Below, piece by piece: positions 1-7,059 of a DNA stretch of 10,843 bases. Where the stretch lies: contig LSSL01006789.1 in the NCBI GenBank assembly GCA_001953115.1, positions 1-10,843 on the forward strand, in the 5' to 3' direction. This DNA is from Smittium mucronatum (lineage: Eukaryota; Kickxellomycota; Harpellomycetes; Harpellales; Legeriomycetaceae). Within the stretch, counting starts at the first letter, position 1, and each line of letters opens with the position of its first letter. The position numbers and the translations under genes are program-made. Below the pieces are notes generated by a model, which saw only the letters and a program-made list of their open reading frames with translations, searched no databases and was not told the DNA's origin.

Positions 1-433
1 CGGTTGAATGAAATCGGCTGTCCATCAAATGCTGGAATTTTTGGAATGTTGCTTAGTGACGCTGGACCTGAAATAGAAGGGTTGCTGAGTTTTTGGTTCT
101 GGAGCTCAATTATTTGCTTATAGATCTCGGCTTCTTTCACAGCTAGTTGTTCACATTTAACTGCAGCTTCAACTTTCAGTTGCTCAAAAGCAATGACTTT
201 TTCAATCGTAGACGGCTCTCTGCATCCAGACTTTGCTTTAAAATAGCAGTTTCATTCTCTTTATCAGCTAAGGCGGTTGAGAGTTTACCATGTTCTTCGG
301 CAAGAATATTGAAGCTATTCTCACCATATATTAATTGTTGACGTAGTTTGGCTATTTCAGTTTCCTTTGAGACCAATAGTTCTTCAGCGTTGTTGATTTG
401 GCTCGCAGTTAATTTGATAGAATTTTCAGACAT
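1..433 (-). pseudogene. gag: Partial gag of element A (N-terminal coiled coil plus start of capsid), one frameshift
   Basis: This is the 5' part of a Ty3/gypsy gag, read on the minus strand from an ATG at 433, 40 bases inside the primer-binding site. It opens MSENSIKLTASQINNAEELL and continues as a long charged, heptad-like coiled coil with almost no Pro or Gly. The first frame stops at 176, but the same kind of sequence (IEKVIAFEQLKVEAAVKCEQ) continues in another frame from about position 220, so a one-base indel near 215-225 breaks the gene. After about 120 residues it changes to a Pro/Ser-rich hinge and then IPKIPAFDGQPISF, which resembles the start of a Ty3/gypsy capsid domain ('PKFDG...F'). 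The gene runs off the window at base 1. The N-terminus matches the decayed gag at 8246, which supports both calls. Gag would form the cytoplasmic virus-like particle. Identification as gag rests on position after LTR and PBS plus the paralogue, not on a zinc knuckle, which lies outside the window. Confidence 0.82.
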
Positions 434-472
434 AATAATTGTTATAAGAATAATAGGAAAGTAAAAAATTAT

Positions 473-484
473 GGTTCTCCACCA
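473..484 (-). other. Primer-binding site of element A
   Basis: On the minus strand this reads TGGTGGAGAACC, two bases after the LTR end. The opening TGG pairs with the CCA end of a tRNA, so the primer tRNA would end GUUCUCCACCA. The same 11 bases occur beside the 5' LTR of element B (8327-8337), independent support for a functional primer site. I cannot name the tRNA with confidence. Confidence 0.75.
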
Positions 485-573
485 ATTGTTAGGTATTTTT
501 ATATAGTATAAAGATTTATTAAATGTTTAGAGAAGAAAAAGAGAGAGAGTTCAGAAATATAAAAGAAAACTAG

Positions 574-582
574 CTATTTATA
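574..582 (-). promoter_or_regulatory. TATA box in LTR of element A
   Basis: The minus strand reads TATAAATAG, a near-perfect TATA box, between the U3 palindrome and a CT-rich stretch some 25-45 bases downstream. The same nonamer is kept at the equivalent place in the LTRs at 8428-8436 and 5775-5783 and is degraded in the LTR at 2849-3173. Confidence 0.75.
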
Positions 583-618
583 CAAAAATAATTTGAACTA
601 AATATTTAAGCTATTTGG

Positions 619-664
619 CTATTGGGTAATGCTGAAATGACGTTCTAGTCATTTCAGCCAATAG
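619..664. promoter_or_regulatory. U3 palindrome with CCAAT and CRE-like core
   Basis: A perfect 10-bp inverted repeat, CTGAAATGAC (632-641) and GTCATTTCAG (648-657), with a 6-base loop, is enclosed by a second inverted repeat, CTATTGG (619-625) and CCAATAG (658-664). It contains TGACGT, a CREB/ATF-like half site. Related palindromes occupy the same place in the LTRs at 8339-8650 (8488-8510) and 5561-5864 (5701-5726), and a one-armed version remains in 2849-3173 (3010-3019). A promoter-proximal protein-binding site or a hairpin is likely; the function is inferred. Confidence 0.6.
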
Positions 665-1034
665 AATAGCTTTAATTCGGTTGGCATTGATCCACTTGAC
701 CAATCACGCTACAAGTGGTATTATTGGATAGCTGGAGTACACATCTATTCATTGGCTTAATTTGAATGTCGGATTCCTGGCTGCCGATTGGTGTAACAAT
801 GAAAGAGGAGAATTATAAATAATTTTTATAAATAAAATTAATTTTTATTCATCTTATATGGCTTCGATAATCTTATGATTCATATATTATTCACAATGGG
901 CTGATTTAGAGATGATAAATTTTTACCCAACCCTTCCCTGCTGTTCTAGCAGTTCCATAACTCGAGGCATTGGTTAAAGTGGGCTGGTGAATAACTTAAA
1001 CTCTTCATATTAAGTGTTTGTGGCAGGTGGATTC

Positions 1035-1187
1035 TTAACAGAAATTTGTCTGTTTCCAGCAAAAATTATTGATCGGAGGTGTCAGTTTATATTTGCTTTG
1101 AAGTGTGTTTAGACCTTCCCTCCCCAAAATTAGGTTTCCAACTATCCACAACCGGGTTTGATTGAATTCAAAAGTTGTTTTTTTCAT
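1035..1187 (-). pseudogene. Short relic reading frame, possible retropepsin C-terminal fragment
   Basis: A 50-codon frame opens with an ATG at 1187 and ends at a TAA at 1035-1037, in a stretch that is visibly less AT-rich than its surroundings. It contains WIVGNLILGREGLNTLQSK. The 'ILGREGL' piece resembles the ILG-x-D-F-L signature near the C-terminus of retroviral-type proteases, which would make it a relic of another retroelement, but the similarity is short. After the stop the same strand still shows scattered coding-like sequence down to about 905. A chance frame cannot be excluded. I saw no LTR attached to it. Confidence 0.25.
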
Positions 1188-1630
1188 CTATTTCTGTATT
1201 ATTTGTAATATATACATTATTAGATCTTTCGATTTATCATGACAGTTTAGAGATATTCCTTATGATTTTTTAAACGTATGATTTTTCTGTGTATTTTTTT
1301 CTATTTATAAAATGAAGATCTGTAATAACAGTAATAATATTTTTACTTATAATTGGAAAATAGTGTGTATGGAATAAGTATTTTATTTGATATTTCCAAT
1401 ATTATTGAATAATAGCGAATCAATTTGGATACCTATTTCGCAATAAATTTATAATTATACTCCTGTTTCTCTTTTCTTTGAGGATAAACGCTATTATTCT
1501 TAATACTCATTTTTTAATTTCGGTTTTAAAATAATCAATTATAAGATTATAACTCACCATGAAAAATTTTTAAGTGGAAAAAACAGGAACGTGTTTTCTT
1601 CAATATAGAGAAATTTAATCCCACAGAACA

Positions 1631-1648
1631 CCCCCACCCCCCACCCCA
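1631..1648. repeat. C-rich tract (G-rich on minus strand)
   Basis: Runs of five, six and four C separated by single A bases form an isolated C-rich island in DNA that is otherwise strongly AT-rich. The minus strand carries the matching G4-T-G6-T-G5 array, three long G runs with one-base loops. No coding or LTR context is apparent. Confidence 0.7.
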
Positions 1649-1964
1649 CACAAATATCTCGGTTTCTTTACTATTTGTGCCACCCTATAATCGATTTAAA
1701 AAATTATTATATTTCATTATCTGAAATATAAGATGTAAATTTCCTGGTGTATATTGCGTTCTCTATATTATATTTATTATATATTAAACTTAATATCGAA
1801 TAATTTTGTGCCAAGACATAATTAAAACTGAAATAAATTTATGTAAATATTATATAAAAGCTTTAAATTTGTACATTAAAATGTATCCTATTGATGATTT
1901 TTCCCACCTCATTCCAAAAAACTCCTTTGTTTTTGATTTTATTTTGACCTCCGTTTTGCAGGTA

Positions 1965-1994
1965 TCTCTTTCTCTTTCTATCTCTCTCTCTATC
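1965..1994. repeat. CT microsatellite
   Basis: A pyrimidine-only stretch of TCTCTTTCTC-type units with (TC)n at its right end. The purine strand makes two overlapping open frames rich in Arg, Lys and Glu/Asp that I treat as artefacts. Confidence 0.75.
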
Positions 1995-2848
1995 CTGGTA
2001 TGATTTCAAAGATATTTTGGAAAACACTTTTCCCTTTGAGGAACACCACTTATGCCCCAAATCACTTTTTCAAACTTCTTTTTTATATTTAATGGATATT
2101 TTATACCAATATGATATTGAGCAACAGATTTTGCTTCCAGTGTTATTTTCTAAATAATTGAAACTTTCTGAATATAACGAATCAATATTACAGCATTCCA
2201 GGCTGAAACTACCGAATTTTATTTATACAGCTCTCTCATATCCTTCTGGATTTTCAGTGAAATTAAATTCCAGTGTGAGCTTCCGTAATTGCTGCTCTAT
2301 TTAAAAATAATGCGGTTTAAGTCGTTTTTTGCAACTTCTTTGCATTATGGAAACCAACTTTAGTATAATTTTAAATTAATATTGTGGATTATTTGGGTTA
2401 AAAGATATATTTTTTGAGCTCCTAAAATAAAAATTTATGTCTTAAATTGCTGTTCTGTCAACCCCTAATATTTATTATCAGCTAGTCTGATTTTTTTTCG
2501 TTAGCAAGGCTCAGTATTCGTGCAAGGTATGCTTTCAAAGGTCGGTTTTTGATATCTGAAAAATGACTAAATATATCTTCTGAGATATTGAACACATTGG
2601 AGAGGAATCCCCTCTAAAATGTGTTTATATGCCAATATAATGGTTTTTTCCTCGTAGTAAAACTCAATAGTCCCAAAAAACTCCAAAATTGAAATTTATA
2701 ATGAAATTATTAATTTCTTGGCTTCGATTTATATTAGCGTCTTGTAAGGGGTATAATACCTAATTATTTTTTCAGTCCGGAGAAGATCACATTTGATGTG
2801 TACTTTAATTGATGAAAACCTCCGATTAAGGATCCTCTGAAAAAATTT

Positions 2849-3173
2849 TGAAAAGATATTTAAGCCTTAATAATACTTATTAAAAATATTAGCCCAAAAT
2901 TAAAGCTAAATAAAAGAAAGAAAGATTCAAAAGTGAAGTCGAAAATTAAATTATTTTACTAAAATAAAAACTATATAATATATTTCCATATTTGAGTTAT
3001 TGGATAATTCTGAAATGACATAGCCATTCCGTCCAATAGAATAATTAGGCCTCTGTATTTAATAAAACACTTATTTAATAGAGATGCTGCTGGCGTCATT
3101 GGACGGATGCTGTTTTAGGCTGTTCATTGGCCTAATCAGTTTATCCGATTCCTGGATACTAGTCGGCTTAACA
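2849..3173 (-). repeat. 3' LTR of element B (or nested LTR), about 325 bp
   Basis: On the minus strand it begins TGTTAAGCC at 3173 and ends near CTTTTCA at 2849. Homology to the other LTRs is clear in the terminal CAGGAATCGGA region, four CCAAT/ATTGG boxes (2999-3003, 3033-3037, 3098-3102, 3126-3130), the CTGAAATGAC arm (3010-3019), and the purine-rich stretch near 2910-2930. It resembles the 8339-8650 LTR most closely (TGAAAAG start; 'ACTAAAATAAAAA' block). The TATA box seen in the others is mutated here. It abuts an integrase reading frame with no polypurine tract between them. The left boundary is uncertain by several bases. Confidence 0.75.
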
Positions 3174-3179
3174 ATAGCT

Positions 3180-3830
3180 AATAACATTAACAAGGATTTT
3201 TGGATTGGTAGCTTTAATTATTTTACTGATGGTCGCAGTTGGAGTCCTTAAAATTCTTCAAATTGCAAAATTCCTAGAAATTCGTGTTTTCCTGTGCGAT
3301 ATTCTAGAATTTGTATGTTTAAATGTAAATCCCAATCTGATTGGTCTCTGGTGCAGTATTATTTTATCATCTATTTTAAATTTCTGTTGAATCTATAAGT
3401 CATGTCATTAGTTTCTGGGTGGTAAGGTGAGCTTAGCACCACTTGATCCCATTTTTGTAACAGAAAATTTTCATATGCTGAGAATTGAATGCTGTTCAAT
3501 TTTCTCTTAATTTTTTGATTGGAAAACCATTTGGAACTATCATACGTTTCTCCGATGCTTTAATTGTTGTTAATTTAGAACTATCTGGAACGGAGATTGC
3601 ATCTAACCACCTCTTCAATAAGTTGGTTATAACTGGAATGTAGCAATTGTATATTTTGGTTGTTGGGAATGGGTCTTAGCTGTCTATATATACTATTTCT
3701 AAAGATTCTGAAACTATTATTTTCTGTAATTCTCTGGGAATTTGCAGTGCATAGTGCTTAGTCAGCTGGAAAAATTGACAAGATAGGATGAAACCAAATG
3801 TGCCTCGAGATATTTTGTGTCAAAAGAAAT
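3180..3830 (-). pseudogene. int: Integrase core of element B (catalytic residues lost, C-terminus missing)
   Basis: This is the retroviral-type integrase domain of pol, which would insert the cDNA into host chromatin. Reading the minus strand, SLEIVYID then DPFPTTK (about 3670-3700) matches the first catalytic Asp region (D-x-x-G-P-F/L). KRWLDAISVPDS (about 3590) and IVPNGFP (about 3535) follow. Next comes REN-stop-TAF where families have S-D-N/R-G-T-x-F, so the second Asp is now Glu. LSSPYHPETN (about 3410-3440) precedes TYRFNRNLK, where the catalytic Glu of the usual T-E-R-F/V-N is Tyr. DQSDWDLHLN and an EYRTGKHE block match the conserved 'W...L...AYRT..H' region. The frame then ends at the LTR at 3173 without the usual C-terminal 100-odd residues (GPY/F-type module). 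At least four stops and two frame changes are present. The HHCC zinc finger expected upstream is not recognisable. Confidence 0.85.
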
Positions 3831-4789
3831 TCGATTTAATTTTTCGAGGGTTCATTGATGTCAAACGCTAGACATCATTGGATGTTGTTGTGATGTTAAA
3901 AGACTGCTTTATTCGGTGAATCAGGAATGTAAAGTCATATCTTTGAAGAATTCCAGCAATTTTAGTGTAGATTATTTTTGATACAGTATTATTTTGCTTG
4001 GAAAATTGAGTTTTTTAAGGAAGGCTAGTTGCTATATAAGATATCAATTATAAATTTACATTTTTTGTCAGTTTGAAATTTTTTTTTGAATTACGCTGAT
4101 AAAGGAGAAAATTTATAAAAATTCAAGCATTTTTGGCTTGATATTTCTTCTGTAGCGTCGTTTAATTCAAAATTTGAATTCTGGTGTATCTCGTCTTCCC
4201 TTTTGTGATCTATTTATTCTTTTTTCGTATTCATTATAGTTATTTTTGCTATATTTGATTTTGCTAGCATAATCGCTAGATTCTTCGGCAAATATATACA
4301 GTTCTCCTGATCGACTTAATTTTCGCTTTAGTGGTCCTCAGCCTCTCTTAATCGTTAGTTTTTGTGTTTTTTTTAAAATTATTTTCTTAAGAAAATTCAC
4401 GGATAAATGGTCATTTTATCCATTGTCAAGTCCTTTAACATATCTTACGACCATTAACAACATAAAATACCAATTCTATTCTGATGTTTGGATTTAAGCT
4501 GGCTATGGCATCAGCAGTATTATGGTACGGTACCGCACAGGAATACGAAGTACCTAAAGCATTTTTTTTAAAAAAATTCCCAGTGGTTAAGGAGCCTCCA
4601 GAGCTACAGATTTGAGTTCCATGAAATTTAATAATAGGATTTATTTTTAGTTCATTTTAATTTTGATTTTTTCTAGTATTTGAACATTATAAATAAACTT
4701 TTTTAAAAAAAAATGAAAAAAAAGTCCTTTAAAATGTTTGATTTATTAATCATATGCATGTTATCGGAGTTACATCTGGATATCGCCCT
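3831..4789 (-). other. Strongly decayed pol linker between RNase H and integrase
   Basis: Positionally this should encode the RNase H tail and the integrase zinc-binding domain. I can see only weak traces, such as SSDYASKIKYSKN (about 4270), where Ty3/gypsy proteins have an 'ADALSR' motif, and short charged frames near 4180-4240. No H-H-C-C spacing could be found. No separate gene is visible on either strand. Confidence 0.45.
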
Positions 4790-5230
4790 CTATGACCTTT
4801 ATATTTGAGCGTAGTAATTAAAGTGCGATGGTCCGTGTAAATTTCAGAGATTTTGCCTACGACTTAGTGTCGAAATTTGTATAATCAATACACAACTGCC
4901 AGAGATTCTTTGTCGCTGGCACAGTAATTTTCTTCTTCAGGCACAAATTCTCGACTCACGTATGCGATTCTTAGCACATTTCCATCATAATGTTTTTGAT
5001 GCAATGAAGCGCCCATTCCAATATTCGATGCGTATGTATACAATATGTATGGTTTTGAAGTGTATGGGAGTGCGAGAACAGGATATGGAGTCATCTAAAT
5101 TTTATGCTTTTGAAAGTACGTTGCTCTGTCATTTCTCCGTTCAAAAAAGGTGTCTTTTTGCAAAATTTTATATAATGGCGCAACTTCTCAGAAAATCGTC
5201 GATGAATGAGAGGCAGAAAGACTTCATTCA
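4790..5230 (-). pseudogene. RT connection and RNase H domain of element B
   Basis: RNase H degrades the RNA strand during reverse transcription. The minus-strand frame 5094-4885 reads PYILYTYASNIGMGASLHQK, then IAYVSREFVPEEENYCASDK and ESLAVVY, the hallmark Ty3/gypsy RNase H series (Y-T-D-A-S, G-A-x-L-x-Q, Y-x-S-R, E-x-N-Y, D/E-K-E). The first catalytic Asp (YTDAS) is Tyr here. After a stop the same frame gives YKFRH and IYTDHRTL (about 4800-4860), matching the next conserved T-D-H block, and fades beyond about 4760. Just upstream (5095-5215), in another frame, KFCKKTPFLNGEMTEQRTFK matches the link between RT and RNase H (families show P-F-x-W-T). Several frameshifts and stops separate the pieces, so no active enzyme can be made. 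Confidence 0.88.
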
Positions 5231-5560
5231 CAGAAAGTGGCGAAGAGTTGGAATTGATGTAAGGAGAGGAATGTCTTCAACAGCAGATATTTTGGCATCT
5301 TCTATTTTTTGTATATGCCCAATTACTGTAAATCCCAGTATTTCTGCTATTGGGGTTGAGAAAATAAATTTTCTTAGATTGATTTTGATCCTTTTTTCTG
5401 GAATCTTTAGAAGCACTTTTTATACAATTGCCGTTTTTTTTCTCCATTTACAAAACACTGGTGTATCTTCCTAAAGAAGAAACACGATACCCTTCATCGA
5501 TGTATTTCATTAAAGTTTGATCGATATTTCAGCGAAAAGTGGCTGGTTAGTTCGACATAT
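5228..5560 (-). pseudogene. Reverse transcriptase, C-terminal half (palm end and thumb), element B
   Basis: This resumes the RT downstream of the inserted solo LTR. From 5555 the minus strand reads M-S-N-stop-PATF and then NIDQTLMKYIDEGYRV, the Ty3/gypsy block that follows M-P-x-G (usually L-T-N-A-P-A-T-F-Q). The Y-x-D-D catalytic region (about 5455-5485) is damaged by a frameshift: one frame gives SLGRYTSVL, another stop-E-D-T-P-V-F-C-K, so only one Asp can be made out. The 5416-5228 frame reads KRIKINLRKFIFSTPIAEIL then LGFTVIGHI and PTLRHFL, matching the thumb region (L-x-x-N-x-x-K-C-x-F...F-L-G-x-x-I...L-R-x-F-L). Together with the part at 5870-6450 this is a nearly full-length but dead RT. 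Confidence 0.88.
5556..5560. repeat. Target-site duplication, left copy, of the solo LTR
   Basis: CATAT here faces AATAC at 5865-5869 across the LTR, a 4-of-5 match over the inner bases if one allows one terminal change on each side (minus strand ATATG versus GTATT). Removing the LTR and one copy joins the two halves of the RT reading frame at its M-P-Q-G / S-N site, which supports the assignment. Confidence 0.55.
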
Positions 5561-5864
5561 TGTTACACAAAAAGGCAGCCAGGATTCAGACATATTGACG
5601 AGATTAATGAACAGCCGAGATATCCAGCTGTTGAATGACACATCTGCCAATGCTATTGGACAAGTACAACAGGAAATAATGACTAGAAGTAATTATAATG
5701 GCTGAATGAACTTACGTCATTTCAGCAATAGCCAATAACTAAATAACAATATTTTTACATAGCTTTGATTTTAATATAAATAGTTTAGTTATTGAGATTC
5801 CTTTTAAATCTCTCTTCTTCTCTTGGCTTTTAAATTTTCAATAAACTTAATAAAAATACATTTA
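5561..5864 (+). mobile_element. Solo LTR nested in the RT of element B (opposite strand)
   Basis: Homologous to the other LTRs but in plus orientation. It begins TGTTACACAA at 5561, keeps GGCAGCCAGGATTC (matching LTR A's terminal block), three CCAAT/ATTGG boxes (5647-5651, 5655-5659, 5732-5736), a palindrome around TTACGTCATTTCAGC (5701-5726), TATAAATAG (5775-5783), a CT-rich stretch (about 5808-5825) and AATAAA (5840-5845). Its right end is damaged (near TACATTTA instead of TACCTAACA). Element B's RT reads up to M-P-Q-G on one side and continues with the next conserved residues on the other, so this LTR interrupts it. No gag, pol or primer site follows in plus orientation, so it is a solo LTR, the usual product of LTR-LTR recombination. 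Confidence 0.85.
5775..5783 (+). promoter_or_regulatory. TATA box in the nested solo LTR
   Basis: TATAAATAG sits at the position conserved with the LTRs at 487-798 and 8339-8650, followed by a CT-rich stretch and AATAAA at 5840-5845. If still active it would fire rightward, antisense to element B's RT. Confidence 0.65.
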
Positions 5865-5869
5865 AATAC
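5865..5869. repeat. Target-site duplication, right copy, of the solo LTR
   Basis: AATAC pairs with CATAT at 5556-5560. On the minus strand this is the GTATT immediately after the CAAG of the RT's M-P-Q-G codons. Confidence 0.55.
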
Positions 5870-6450
5870 CTTGTGGCATTACAATAAATTCGTGATGTCC
5901 ATCTGGTGTTGAAAAGGCTGAGGCTTTGATCGAGTATAGGCGATTTGGTATTTGATATAAAGCTTTCATGATGTCTAGTTGTAAATACAATATGCACCCA
6001 AATAATTGGTTAAAAATAACATCAATCGCGGTAGTGGATATGAGTTTCTAATAGCACTTTTTATAGTGATATAAAATTGATGACTGAAAACGGTGTTCCA
6101 CCGGTTTTTGGAAGATGAGTGAATTTGAGAAATATGGAGAAGTTGGTGGTCGTGCATAACAGGAATTTCAGAGCTCGTAAACATGCTCTCTCTGAGTTTT
6201 ATTTTTTTTCTGGAGAATACCTTCGCATTCGAGCGTGAACTGGTTGATAGTTTTTTAGTCTTAATCGATGCGGGAATTCAGTTTTAATCACTTTTTGCGT
6301 ATGATCGAATAATCTAGCTACATTTTGTAGAATCGCAGATATTTCAGGGCCAGTTTTTTTAAGTGAGTCGATTGCACTCGCGGAAAGAACAGGTGGCATC
6401 AATTCGTCCGCCTTTATACCACTGGGAATCATTTTAAAAGTTTTTTGGTT
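5870..6450 (-). pseudogene. Reverse transcriptase, N-terminal half with pol linker, element B
   Basis: The 6432-6199 frame holds SAILQNVARLFDHTQKVIKT and then QPVHARMRRYSPEKK, matching the segment just before Ty3/gypsy RT (H-x-I-x-T...P-x-H/R-x-R-x-R-R-x-S/P-P). After a frameshift, KTGGTPFSVINFISL (about 6070-6110) corresponds to the fingers motif (K-x-x-G-x-W-R-x-C-x-D-Y-R-x-L-N), with the catalytic Asp apparently lost. IRNSYPLPR (about 6025-6060) is the standard 'I-x-D-x-Y-P-L-P-R' block. One further frame change gives DVIFNQLFGC, LQLDIMKALYQIP and FSTPDGHHEFIVMPQG (5872-6010), corresponding to F-x-K-L-D-L-x-x-G-Y-x-Q-I and F-x-V-M-P-F-G-L. The first palm Asp (L-D-I) is retained. The reading frame is then cut by the solo LTR at 5864. 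Confidence 0.9.
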
Positions 6451-6459
6451 TTAGCAGCT

Positions 6460-6760
6460 TAATAGCTTTATTGCCATTGAAAAGGGTTGTAAGCCGCTTT
6501 GGATGCAACAATAAAGTTTGCATCTAAAATAATAATTCAAGGTTGTGATTTCATAAGCATGAAGGGATAAGTGAATAAAAAATTTTCGAAGCACAAGTCA
6601 GCGCTTGCTATTTGTTCGAGTGTCTCTGAAACTATACTATTTCCCCATCACAATTTCAGTGGTTCAATAGTCGTTTTTGTTAGTCGCAATTTGTTTAAAA
6701 ATTTTTTAGTCACCATAGTGATTTTAGAGCTAGTAATGAGAAAAACAGAAAATTCGCAAT
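6460..6760 (-). pseudogene. Retropepsin-like protease of element B (active site lost)
   Basis: This is the aspartic protease that would cut the Gag-Pol polyprotein. The minus strand reads LITSSKITMVTKKFLNKLRL (about 6680-6740), where Ty3/gypsy proteases have the active-site D-S/T-G-A followed by F-I-x-x-x-x-V-K-K-L, so D-S-G has become T-S-S. TTIEPLKL, a stop, GNSIVSETLEQIASADLCF, and then FTYPFMLMK and NYYLDANFIVASKAAYNPF follow; the last block fits the usual I-L-G-M-D/N-F-L-x-x-x-x-x-x-I-D-W end. The frame differs by one from the gag frame, with the shift near 6830. It lies between the zinc-knuckle remnant and RT, the expected position. Confidence 0.75.
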
Positions 6761-7059
6761 CGTTTATTGTTGCGAATAGTTTGAATCAGATTTTTTTGTG
6801 CATTTGTAAATTCGTTTCGTTAATGGTGTAACTGATCATTATTCTTTATTCAGGTCACAGTATTGCAGCTGTGAAGAAAATTAGGCAGAATGTGGTTCAG
6901 AGTCGTTAATAATATAAATACCTTCAGTCTTTTGGATGTAGAAAGAATTGTTTTTGATTTTTCGCCTAGGAATTTAGGAGGCTTTACTTGTTTCTTATCA
7001 TAGAGTTACTCCCACTCTCTATTCTTGATATTTTCTAGCTTGTTCTGAATTTGTGATAT

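Larger units (their letters stand above)
487..798 (-). repeat. 5' LTR of element A (312 bp)
   Basis: The LTR has the canonical TG...CA ends extended to a 5-bp terminal inverted repeat: on the minus strand it begins TGTTACACC at 798 and ends CCTAACA at 487. It sits directly upstream of the primer-binding site and gag, so it is a 5' LTR in minus orientation. In sense order it holds a U3 with six CCAAT/ATTGG boxes and a palindrome (619-664), a TATA box (574-582), a CT-rich stretch (about 531-551, purine-rich on the plus strand) and an AATAAA signal (515-520). Clear homologues lie at 2849-3173, 5561-5864 and 8339-8650. Its intact termini and lightly damaged gag make element A the least decayed of the copies. 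Confidence 0.88.
799..2848. other. AT-rich spacer between elements A and B
   Basis: About 2 kb with no gene I can support. It contains a 50-codon relic frame (1035-1187), a C-rich tract (1631-1648) and a pyrimidine microsatellite (about 1965-1994). The remainder is A/T-rich with frequent stops in all frames. I looked for continuation of element B's integrase just left of 2849 and for LTR-like sequence, and found neither. The open frames on both strands near 1806-2060 are low-complexity artefacts around the CT repeat. Confidence 0.6.

Noticed and set aside
147..341. Plus-strand open frame over element A gag
   Set aside because: It lies entirely opposite the minus-strand gag coiled coil, which has a paralogue at 8246; no independent support.
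1806..2060. Open frames on both strands around the CT microsatellite
   Set aside because: Their composition reflects the simple repeat (Ser/Leu on one strand, Arg/Lys/Asp on the other), and the minus-strand frame starts with TTG.
3205..3390. Plus-strand hydrophobic open frame that could look like a membrane protein
   Set aside because: It is antisense to the integrase block with WDLHLN and EYRTGKHE. The hydrophobic character comes from reading A-rich codons on the opposite strand.
4962..5474. 170-codon plus-strand open frame, the longest in the window
   Set aside because: It is antisense to RNase H and the RT thumb, whose conserved motifs are unmistakable on the minus strand. No signal or family resemblance in the plus-strand product.
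5517..5705. Plus-strand 62-codon open frame
   Set aside because: It runs from the RT relic across the boundary into the solo LTR, so it is not a gene; its start codon is not ATG.
6571..6831. Plus-strand 86-codon open frame
   Set aside because: Antisense to the retropepsin relic; starts with GTG and resembles nothing.
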